DNA of 5,335 nucleotides from an uncultured Succinivibrio sp. (GCA_902772715.1 CACYBT010000019.1:1-5335); one strand, 5' to 3'; numbered from the stretch's first letter, positions 1-5,089 are shown. Notes: a model not told the origin generated them from the sequence alone. Made by a program: numbers and translations.

Positions 1-324
1 ACCACCAATCTCGAAAAGTACACGACCAGGCTGAATTGGAGCAACCCAGTACTCAACAGTACCTTTACCTTTACCCATACGAACACCCAGTGCTTTCTGA
101 GTGATTGGCTTATCTGGAAACACACGGATCCAGACTTTACCTTCACGCTTCATTTCACGAGTGAATGCACGACGTGCGGCCTCAATCTCCCTGGCAGTAA
201 TCTGACCACGGGAAGTAGCCTTTAGACCAAACTCACCGAATGACACGATGGAACCGGCATGAGCCAGACCCTCATTACGGCCTTTTTGAGTCTTACGATA
301 TTTTGTACGTTTTGGTTGTAACAT
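1..324 (-). CDS. rplP: 50S ribosomal protein L16, 3' end outside window (partial)
   Basis: L16 is a large-subunit protein that binds 23S rRNA near the A-site tRNA and the peptidyl transferase centre and is added late in 50S assembly. The frame starts with ATG at 324 and stays open for 108 codons to the window edge; the family is usually about 136-137 residues, so roughly the last 28 are missing here. The N-terminus MLQPKRTKYRK, the block KVWIRVFPDKPIT (about residues 63-75) and VRMGKGKG (about 81-88) are family hallmarks. Arg82 aligns with E. coli Arg81, the residue hydroxylated by the RoxA/YcfD oxygenase. One extra residue in the stretch around residues 22-28 explains the offset. The start lies 13 nt after the rpsC stop, with a GGAG eight bases upstream. 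It is the ninth gene of the operon; rpmC and rpsQ would be expected to follow outside the window. Confidence 0.97.
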   Translation of the reverse strand, partial: MLQPKRTKYRKTQKGRNEGLAHAGSIVSFGEFGLKATSRGQITAREIEAARRAFTREMKREGKVWIRVFPDKPITQKALGVRMGKGKGTVEYWVAPIQPGRVLFEIGG

Positions 325-337
325 TTAACTTTCTCCG

Positions 338-1114
338 TTACTCAGAAGCCTTTACTTCTTCAGTCTTCTTTGCACCACGGCGACCACGACCAGGACGAGC
401 CTGATTGTCGTCACGACGGCGACCGCGACCTTGAGGAGCAGCATTGTTATTGCGATTTTCTGTATCTTCAGTGGTTAAAGGCAGTTCACCTAAAACCTCG
501 CCTTTGAAGATCCAAACCTTAACACCAATAACACCGTAGGTGGTAACAGCCTCAGATAGAGCATAATCAATATCAGCTCTTAAAGTATGCAGAGGAACAC
601 GTCCCTCTCTTAACCACTCAGAACGGGCAATTTCTGCACCGCCCAGACGGCCTGAGACTTCAACCTTAATACCCTTAGCACCTGCTCTCATTGCACTCTG
701 AATTGCTTTCTTCATAGCACGACGGAACATTACACGGCGCTCTAACTGGGAGGCAATTGAATCGGCAACCAGTTTAGCATCAAGATCAGGTTTACGAATT
801 TCGCTGATAAATACCTGTGCAGGAACACCGGCTATAGCAGAAATCTTCTGACGCAATGTCTCGACATCCTCACCTTTCTTACCGATAACAATACCAGGAC
901 GAGCAGTGCAGATGGTTACACGAATGCTTTTGGCTGGACGATCAATTACGATCTTAGATACAAATGCATTCTTAAGTTCTTTAGTTAAATACTTACGAAC
1001 TTCTGCATCACTCCTAATATTAGCGGAGAACTGTGCAGTAGATGCATACCAAACTGATGAATACTGTCTAGTTATGCCAAGACGGATCCCGTTTGGATTA
1101 ATTTTCTGACCCAT
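338..1114 (-). CDS. rpsC: 30S ribosomal protein S3, with long Arg/Gly-rich tail
   Basis: S3 sits on the small-subunit head, helps form the mRNA entry channel and contributes to unwinding of structured mRNA. The 258-residue product begins MGQKINPNGIRLG. A type II KH domain follows, with its GKKG loop at residues 78-81, and then the conserved C-terminal domain (VEVSGRLGGAEIARSEW, about 151-167; GVIGVKVWIFKGE, about 194-206). Arg131, Arg132 and Lys135, linked in E. coli to mRNA helicase activity, are all present. The family is usually about 230 residues; here the tail after residue 210 is longer, with acidic/Asn-rich then GRGRRR and GRGRRG patches, ending KKTEEVKASE. The ATG at 1114 is only 8 nt beyond the rplV stop, and its AGGAG (1120-1124) overlaps that stop codon, which suggests tight translational coupling. 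Identity is certain; the function of the tail is unknown. Confidence 0.98.
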   Translation of the reverse strand: MGQKINPNGIRLGITRQYSSVWYASTAQFSANIRSDAEVRKYLTKELKNAFVSKIVIDRPAKSIRVTICTARPGIVIGKKGEDVETLRQKISAIAGVPAQVFISEIRKPDLDAKLVADSIASQLERRVMFRRAMKKAIQSAMRAGAKGIKVEVSGRLGGAEIARSEWLREGRVPLHTLRADIDYALSEAVTTYGVIGVKVWIFKGEVLGELPLTTEDTENRNNNAAPQGRGRRRDDNQARPGRGRRGAKKTEEVKASE

Positions 1115-1122
1115 ACTTACTC

Positions 1123-1455
1123 CTAACGCTCAGCAACAACAACAGTAATGTGAGAGGTACGCTTTACAATACGATCAGCACGACCTTTGGCACGTGGCAT
1201 GATACGTTTTAAAGATGGACCTTCATCAACCAGAATCTCTGATACAAATAAGTCATCAATATCAGAGGAATTATTGTGCTCTGCATTTGCGATTGCAGAA
1301 AGCAGAACCTTACGGATTAAAGCGGCAGCCTTTCTAGGGCTAAACTGCAGTAAATCCAAAGCCTTCTGAACAGGTAAACCGCGAACTTGATCTGCTACCA
1401 AGCGAGTTTTCTGAGCAGAAGAACGAGCATATTTATGAATTGCTTTAACTTCCAT
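1123..1455 (-). CDS. rplV: 50S ribosomal protein L22
   Basis: L22 binds several 23S rRNA domains, and its long beta-hairpin lines the narrowest part of the peptide exit tunnel. I choose the ATG at 1455, giving 110 residues, the same as E. coli L22 (METIAKH... versus MEVKAIH... here). It has a GAGG (1465-1468) nine bases upstream. The frame can be extended to a TTG at 1470 that directly abuts the rpsS stop, but that would add five residues (MRFIG) not found in the family and would leave no room for a ribosome binding site outside rpsS. Landmarks are ARSSAQKTRLVAD (about 10-22), SAIANAEHN (about 53-61) and the tunnel hairpin VDEGPSLKRIMPRAKGRADRI (about 76-96, key residues Lys83, Arg84 and the PRAKGRA core). 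The 82-84 region, where deletion gives macrolide resistance in E. coli, is intact. The gap after rpsS is 15 nt. Confidence 0.97.
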   Translation of the reverse strand: MEVKAIHKYARSSAQKTRLVADQVRGLPVQKALDLLQFSPRKAAALIRKVLLSAIANAEHNNSSDIDDLFVSEILVDEGPSLKRIMPRAKGRADRIVKRTSHITVVVAER

Positions 1456-1470
1456 TCCTATAAACCTCAA

Positions 1471-1743
1471 TTAAGCCTTAGCATCAGAAGCGGTATGACC
1501 TTTAAAGGTACGAGTTGGAGCAAACTCACCCAACTTGTGACCAACCATTTCGTCAGAGACGAATACAGGTACGTGTTGACGACCGTTATGCACAGCGATG
1601 GTCATTCCAATCATCTGTGGAATGATAACTGAACGGCGTGACCAGGTCTTGATTGGTTTTTTGTCACCAGACTCCAGAACCTTTAGTACCTTCTTTAACA
1701 AGGACGCATCAATAAATGGACCTTTTTTCAAAGAACGTGGCAT
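1471..1743 (-). CDS. rpsS: 30S ribosomal protein S19
   Basis: S19 lies on the 30S head, pairs with S13 and contacts the 50S through an intersubunit bridge. The 90-residue product starts MPRSLKKGPFID and carries the near-invariant core IAVHNGRQHVPVF (about 49-61) followed by EMVGHKLGEFAPTRTF (about 65-80). The length is close to the 92 residues of the E. coli protein; the short basic tail is replaced by GHTASDAKA. The ATG at 1743 has a GAGG seven bases upstream. The gap from the rplB stop is 19 nt, the longest between any two genes of this operon within the window. There is no sign of a promoter or terminator in that gap. Confidence 0.98.
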   Translation of the reverse strand: MPRSLKKGPFIDASLLKKVLKVLESGDKKPIKTWSRRSVIIPQMIGMTIAVHNGRQHVPVFVSDEMVGHKLGEFAPTRTFKGHTASDAKA

Positions 1744-1762
1744 GTTATATCCTCGCTACAAA

Positions 1763-2578
1763 TTAACGGTGATGAACAATGTACTTATCAGTACGTTTGT
1801 TCTTGCGGGTCTTGTAACCCTTACATGGAGTACCCCATGGGGAACGTGGCTGAATGCCCTTGTTACGTCCCTCACCACCACCATGTGGATGGTCGATTGG
1901 GTTCATAGACATACCACGAACGGTTGGACGGATACCGCGCCAACGGTTTGCACCAGCCTTACCCAACTGAGTAAGCATGTGCTCTCCATTACCAACTTCA
2001 CCAATGGTAGCCTTACCTTCGGCTAAAACCTTACGCATTTCACCAGAACGCATACGTAATGTCACATAGGCACCCTCACGTGCAACGATGTCACAGTAAC
2101 AGCCTGCAGAACGAGCAAAAGTTGCACCTGCACCTGGATGAAGTTCAACAGCATGAACTGAAGTACCAAGTGGAATATTGCGCATTGGCAGTGCATTTCC
2201 TACCTTGATAGGTGCATCAATACCAGATACCACAACATCACCTACTTTCAGTCCCTTTGGTGCCAGAATATAGCTGCGGTTACCATCCCTATAACAGATA
2301 AGAGCAATGTGAGCAGAACGATTTGGGTCGTATTCAATACGCTCAACCTTAGCCTCAACACCATCCTTCTGACGTTTAAAATCAATCAGACGATAACGCT
2401 GCTTATGACCGCCACCGATATGACGAGTGGAAATATGACCATAATTATCACGTCCACCAGTCTTACGTTTTTCAACAGTAAGTGAACGCTCTGGACCACC
2501 TTTCCACAGGCCTTCTGTCTTAACCTGAACCACATGACGACGTGAAGGAGTGGTTGGCTTTGCTTTGATGATTGCCAT
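1763..2578 (-). CDS. rplB: 50S ribosomal protein L2
   Basis: L2 is a universally conserved protein needed for subunit association and for shaping the peptidyl transferase region of 23S rRNA. The product is 271 residues (E. coli 273) and aligns with it without gaps until the extreme C-terminus. The N-terminal part carries TRHIGGGHKQRYR (about 51-63), an OB-like RNA-binding fold; the SH3-like C-terminal half contains GEMRKV (about 179-184), WRGIRPTVRG (about 213-222) and MNPIDHPHGGGEGRN (about 225-239). His230 matches the E. coli histidine called H229 when Met1 is not counted, implicated in peptidyl transfer. The start overlaps the rplW stop by one base (TAATG), and its ribosome binding site AAGGAG is read as Lys-Glu codons at the end of rplW. 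A CxC pair (Cys160, Cys162) replaces Thr and Val of E. coli L2. Confidence 0.99.
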   Translation of the reverse strand: MAIIKAKPTTPSRRHVVQVKTEGLWKGGPERSLTVEKRKTGGRDNYGHISTRHIGGGHKQRYRLIDFKRQKDGVEAKVERIEYDPNRSAHIALICYRDGNRSYILAPKGLKVGDVVVSGIDAPIKVGNALPMRNIPLGTSVHAVELHPGAGATFARSAGCYCDIVAREGAYVTLRMRSGEMRKVLAEGKATIGEVGNGEHMLTQLGKAGANRWRGIRPTVRGMSMNPIDHPHGGGEGRNKGIQPRSPWGTPCKGYKTRKNKRTDKYIVHHR

Positions 2579-2898
2579 TATTCATTCTCCTTGTTAGCCT
2601 GAGTAGCGGAGGACTCTAAATCAAGAACATTGCCTTCTGAAAGAGTGACATAAGCCTTCTTCCAGTCAGAACGTCTGCCGATACCGTGTGCAGTACGACG
2701 TGTTTTGCCCTGAAAATTAAGAGTACGAACACTTCCGACTTTAACATCGAAAATCTTCTCAACTGCTGCCTTAATTTCATCCTTAGAGGCGTCTTTTAAT
2801 ACCTTAAATACGATAGTATTATTTTTCTCAGCCTGACCTGTGCTCTTCTCAGATACAACAGGGGTGCGAAGAATATCATATAAACGTGAGTCAGACAT
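2578..2898 (-). CDS. rplW: 50S ribosomal protein L23
   Basis: L23 lies beside the exit of the peptide tunnel and is the docking site for trigger factor and for the signal recognition particle. The product has 106 residues (E. coli 100). It opens MSDSRLYDILRTPVVSEKS; Glu17 in the VSEK motif corresponds to E. coli Glu18, the trigger factor contact. The block IGRRSDWKKAYVTL (about 73-86) is a strong family signature. The C-terminal end is acidic and slightly extended (ESSATQANKENE). The ATG at 2898 overlaps the rplD stop by one base (TAATG), with GAGGAG about 11 bases upstream inside the rplD 3' end; the gene ends with the same one-base overlap on rplB. This pair of overlaps makes rplD-rplW-rplB a likely coupled translation unit. 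Confidence 0.98.
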   Translation of the reverse strand: MSDSRLYDILRTPVVSEKSTGQAEKNNTIVFKVLKDASKDEIKAAVEKIFDVKVGSVRTLNFQGKTRRTAHGIGRRSDWKKAYVTLSEGNVLDLESSATQANKENE

Positions 2899-3509
2899 TA
2901 TTTAAGCAACTCCTCTACCTTCTTCACAGCAGCACTAGTCATCAGCACCTTCTCATATCCAACTAAGTTTACTGGATTAAACTCAGATGTACCTGGCTGA
3001 CAAACTTCAACTCTGTACAGATTGCGTGATGCTAAAAACAGATTCTGCTCAAAAGCATCAGTAACGATAAGAACCTGCTTTAAGCCTAAGTCTTTCAACT
3101 TATTTACTAATGACTTAGTCTTGTGGTCTTCGACTTTAAAATCATCAACCACAAGCAAGCGATCCTGACGAACTAACTCAGATAAAATGCTGCGCATTGC
3201 AACACGGTACATCTTACGATTGACCTTCTGAGTCCAATCCTGTGGCTTTGCAGCAAATATGGTACCACCCGAACGCCATAAAGGTGAACGAGATGAACCA
3301 GCACGAGCACGACCTGTACCCTTCTGACGGAAAGGTTTCTTACCACCACCAGATACCTCAGAACGAGTTTTCTGAGCTTTAGTACCGGCGCGTGCAGTGC
3401 TCAGGTATGAAACAACAACCTGATGCACTAATGGCTCATTAAACTCACGGCCAAAAGTGTTCTCAGACACTTCCAACTGCTTGTCTGCGCCAACTAACTT
3501 TAATTCCAT
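2898..3509 (-). CDS. rplD: 50S ribosomal protein L4, probable operon autoregulator
   Basis: L4 is an early 23S rRNA binder whose long loop reaches the exit tunnel. In E. coli, free L4 also represses the S10 operon by causing termination in the leader and blocking rpsJ translation. The product has 203 residues (E. coli 201). Landmarks are the N-terminal VSENTFGREFNEPLVHQVV (about 14-32), the tunnel loop AQKTRSEVSGGGKKPFRQKG (about 45-64) and ILSELVRQDRLLVVDDF (about 108-124). Lys63, the position altered in classical E. coli erythromycin resistance, is Lys here. The ATG at 3509 follows rplC by 17 nt, with GAGG ten bases upstream. The leader before rpsJ has the layout expected for L4 control, so autoregulation is a well-grounded inference rather than something directly seen. 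Confidence 0.98.
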   Translation of the reverse strand: MELKLVGADKQLEVSENTFGREFNEPLVHQVVVSYLSTARAGTKAQKTRSEVSGGGKKPFRQKGTGRARAGSSRSPLWRSGGTIFAAKPQDWTQKVNRKMYRVAMRSILSELVRQDRLLVVDDFKVEDHKTKSLVNKLKDLGLKQVLIVTDAFEQNLFLASRNLYRVEVCQPGTSEFNPVNLVGYEKVLMTSAAVKKVEELLK

Positions 3510-3526
3510 GATTCTATTACCTCGGG

Positions 3527-4165
3527 TTAAGCCTTAAGACTTGGTCTTACAATCACGTCGCCATTGTTGGCACCAGGAACAGCACCCTTGACGAGTAATA
3601 AATTACGCTCAGCATCAATACGAACTAAATCAAGGCACTGTACTGTAACTTTCTCTGAGCCCATATGACCAACCATCTTCTTGCCCTTGAAAACTCTACC
3701 TGGAGTTTGGTTCTGACCAGTAGAACCTGGTACACGATGGGAACGTGAGTTGCCGTGTGTATAATCCTGATGTAAGAAGTTATAACGCTTGATAGTACCG
3801 GCGGTACCTTTACCTTTGGACTGACCAGTAACATCAACTTTCTTTACATCTTTTAAGGCATCAACTTTGATTTCATCACCAACTTTATAGGAAGCCAACT
3901 CCTCATCAGTTAAACGAAACTCCCATAAGCCACGGCCTGCCTGAACGCCTGACTTAGAAAAATGACCAATTTCAGCCTTGGTCATACGACTAGGCTTGCG
4001 TTCACCAGTTGTGATCTGAATGGCGGTATAGCCATCAGTATCATTATTTTTAATCTGGGTTACGCGATTTGCTTCAACTTGGATAACTGTTACAGGAACA
4101 GATTTACCGTTTTCATTAAATACACGGGTCATACCAAGTTTGCGGCCTACTAAACCGATTGACAT
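3527..4165 (-). CDS. rplC: 50S ribosomal protein L3
   Basis: L3 is one of the proteins that start 50S assembly; a finger-like extension reaches towards the peptidyl transferase centre. The product has 212 residues (E. coli 209). It begins MSIGLVGRKLGMTRVF and contains AGRGLWEFRL (about 76-85), DVTGQSKGKGTAGTIKR (about 111-127), HGNSRSHRVPGSTGQNQTPG (about 137-156) and DAERNLLLVKGAVPG (about 184-198). The second Gln of GQNQ, Gln153, aligns with E. coli Gln150, the glutamine methylated by PrmB. One extra residue (Ser2) lies near the N-terminus. The ATG at 4165 is 14 nt after the rpsJ stop and is preceded by AGGGG at a spacing of eight bases. Confidence 0.98.
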   Translation of the reverse strand: MSIGLVGRKLGMTRVFNENGKSVPVTVIQVEANRVTQIKNNDTDGYTAIQITTGERKPSRMTKAEIGHFSKSGVQAGRGLWEFRLTDEELASYKVGDEIKVDALKDVKKVDVTGQSKGKGTAGTIKRYNFLHQDYTHGNSRSHRVPGSTGQNQTPGRVFKGKKMVGHMGSEKVTVQCLDLVRIDAERNLLLVKGAVPGANNGDVIVRPSLKA

Positions 4166-4179
4166 TGTAATTTCCCCTT

Positions 4180-4491
4180 TTAACGAAGACTAATCTGAAC
4201 ATCCACACCAGCTGCAAGATCTAAACGCATGAGAGCATCTACAGTCTTTTCAGTTGGCTCCACGATATCAACCAATCTCTTGTGAGTACGGATTTCATAC
4301 TGATCACGAGCATCTTTGTTAACATGAGGAGAGATAAGGACAGTGTAACGCTCCTTACGTGTAGGGAGCGGGATAGGACCACGAACCTGTGCACCGGTAC
4401 GCTTAGCGGTTTCAACGATTTCTGCTGTTGAATGATCAATCAGTCTGTGATCGTATGCTTTAAGACGGATCCTGATTCTTTGATTCTGCAT
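4180..4491 (-). CDS. rpsJ: 30S ribosomal protein S10 (NusE)
   Basis: S10 is a small-subunit head protein and, as NusE, partners NusB in rRNA antitermination and NusG in coupling transcription to translation. From the ATG at 4491 the product has 103 residues, exactly the E. coli length, starting MQNQRIRIRLKAYDHRLID. GPIPLPTRKERYTVLISPHV (about 38-57) is diagnostic, and the C-terminus AAGVDVQISLR is nearly the E. coli one. An in-frame ATG at 4503 would add MESA, but the GGAG that follows it (4498-4501) is the natural ribosome binding site for 4491, six bases upstream. The longer start would also use that same sequence as codons, so I prefer 4491. It is the first gene of the operon and lies directly behind the leader hairpin and T-run. 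Confidence 0.98.
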   Translation of the reverse strand: MQNQRIRIRLKAYDHRLIDHSTAEIVETAKRTGAQVRGPIPLPTRKERYTVLISPHVNKDARDQYEIRTHKRLVDIVEPTEKTVDALMRLDLAAGVDVQISLR

Positions 4492-4662
4492 TGCAGACTC
4501 CATAATATAAAAAAGAACACATAGACACCTGCCTTCTCACTACGGAGAGGAAGTGCTACATTCTACCAATTTCTCCCAAAATTAGGGAGAGTACCCTCAG
4601 CCACATCACAAATGAAGTAGGGCTGGACCTGTTACAATCACAATACTAGCGCATAACAAAGC
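4492..4662 (-). promoter_or_regulatory. S10 operon leader, L4-type attenuator
   Basis: This untranslated stretch of about 171 nt, counted from the predicted start at 4662, matches the roughly 172-nt leader of the E. coli S10 operon. Three stems can be drawn in the RNA. The first pairs CAGCC (4625-4621) with GGCTG (4602-4598). The second pairs TCTCCC (4590-4585) with GGGAGA (4577-4572), with an outer TAC/GTA below a five-base bulge. The third is a long imperfect hairpin from about 4564 to 4516 with apex loop at 4546-4539, bulges, and six T's at 4514-4509. By analogy with E. coli the last two would be hairpins HD and HE, where L4 with NusA halts polymerase in the U-run. Stems were found by eye; no covariance model was run. 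Confidence 0.8.
4509..4564 (-). terminator. Leader attenuator hairpin with U-run (HE-like)
   Basis: The lower stem pairs 4561-4553 with 4528-4519 (GTAGCAC against GTG-CTAT with one bulged T, including two G-U pairs). The upper part pairs TT and CTC (4552-4547) with GAG and AA (4538-4534), and a GGCAG bulge lies on the 3' side. Six T's follow four bases after. The imperfect stem should be a weak terminator by itself, which fits a regulated attenuation site ahead of rpsJ rather than a constitutive stop. Confidence 0.65.
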
Positions 4663-4671
4663 GATAGTATT
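4642..4671. repeat. Inverted repeat across S10 promoter start region
   Basis: On the minus strand AATACTATCGC (4671-4661) faces GCGCTAGTATT (4652-4642) around an 8-base loop; ten of eleven positions pair, with one T/C mismatch. It covers the end of the -10 element, the predicted start and the first 20 transcribed bases. It may be an operator, or the first leader hairpin if transcription starts a few bases earlier than predicted. Confidence 0.7.
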
Positions 4672-4707
4672 TTACATCAATTTTGATAAAGATCAAGAAT
4701 TTTTTTT
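4669..4707 (-). promoter_or_regulatory. Sigma-70 promoter of the S10 operon
   Basis: Read leftward, the -35 hexamer is TTGATC (4696-4691), the spacer is 16 bp and the -10 is TAAAAT (4674-4669, five of six consensus bases). A start near G4662 gives a leader length close to that of E. coli, which supports the choice. Eight A's at 4707-4700 sit at about -45 to -38, where a proximal UP element would lie. The -35 half overlaps an FNR-like dyad. An alternative -10, TGTTAT (4658-4653), would place that dyad at about -41.5. Confidence 0.65.
4683..4696. promoter_or_regulatory. Perfect FNR/CRP-family box TTGAT-N4-ATCAA
   Basis: The sequence TTGATAAAGATCAA is a full match to the FNR consensus TTGAT-N4-ATCAA, with all ten specified bases correct. 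It overlaps the predicted S10 -35 element and is centred at 4689.5, about 27 bp upstream of the preferred start. There it would be expected to repress. If the alternative -10 at 4658-4653 is used, the centre is near -41.5, the classical activating position. It is symmetrical, so it could also act on a rightward promoter. Confidence 0.55.
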
Positions 4708-4756
4708 GAATCTTGTTGATCTAATCTCCATCAAATGAAGACATCAAATTAGCCAC

Positions 4757-4802
4757 ACTCGTTTCTGGTTTATGCTATGAACGAGTAAGGCGGTTTTTAC
4801 TC
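4757..4802. repeat. Two overlapping, mutually exclusive inverted repeats
   Basis: ACTCGTT (4757-4763) is the reverse complement of AACGAGT (4780-4786). GAGTAA (4783-4788) is the reverse complement of TTACTC (4797-4802). The bases GAGT at 4783-4786 belong to both, so only one hairpin could form at a time. No T-run long enough for a terminator follows on either strand. Confidence 0.6.
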
Positions 4803-4886
4803 TTGCACTCTCACACCACTTATCCTAAATTCGTGATAACACCATCGTACGTGCGATTCTGCATACGTCGATTCTAACCTAATTTC

Positions 4887-4913
4887 AGTCAGTTCCCTAT
4901 ATTAGAACTGACT
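4887..4913. repeat. Perfect 9-bp inverted repeat
   Basis: AGTCAGTTC (4887-4895) and GAACTGACT (4905-4913) are exact reverse complements with a 9-base AT-rich loop. The hairpin is flanked by only three T's on the right and AAATT-type sequence on the left, so it is a poor intrinsic terminator in either direction. It could be a protein-binding dyad or an RNA stem of an unannotated transcript. Confidence 0.7.
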
Positions 4914-4938
4914 TTCAGCCATCCATTAAGAATCAAAC

Positions 4939-4965
4939 TTGAAATTTCATAAATAAGGCTATACT
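4939..4965 (+). promoter_or_regulatory. Possible rightward promoter
   Basis: TTGAAA (4939-4944) and TATACT (4960-4965) each match five of six sigma-70 consensus bases, but the 15-bp spacer is short. The predicted start near 4972 falls in the palindrome TTTGCGCAAA (4968-4977), which could be an operator. A transcript would reach the reading frame at 5251 after about 280 nt. Confidence 0.3.
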
Positions 4966-5089
4966 AATTTGCGCAAAAAAAGTAAACCACAGTACTTTTG
5001 AATGTTTGAATACTTACTGTTCTGTTTTAGGCTACTGTGAATAGCAATTACCCGCAAGTTTTCTGCTTCTACGCTGATAACTGAAATCT

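Noticed and set aside
906..1632. Several plus-strand open frames of 60-81 codons (906-1109, 1187-1369, 1387-1632)
   Set aside because: All are antisense to rpsC, rplV or rpsS, without ribosome binding sites or recognisable products.
1598..2026. 142-codon open frame on the plus strand
   Set aside because: It is antisense to rpsS and rplB, which are certain; the frame is a by-product of their codon pattern and has no family resemblance.
3625..3837. 70-codon open frame on the minus strand inside rplC
   Set aside because: It lies in another frame of a clearly conserved L3 gene and its translation looks like a frame-shifted shadow.
4676..4750. IHF-like sites built on ATCAA
   Set aside because: None of the ATCAA copies is followed by the TTR part of the consensus at the proper distance together with the leading A/T.
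4820..4840. DnaA-box-like sequences (TTATCCTAA and TTATCACGA)
   Set aside because: Each has two or more mismatches to the TTATNCACA consensus and there is no cluster or origin gene nearby.
5002..5040. Possible 12-residue leader peptide MFEYLLFCFRLL
   Set aside because: No Shine-Dalgarno, no repeated regulatory codons and no adjacent terminator.
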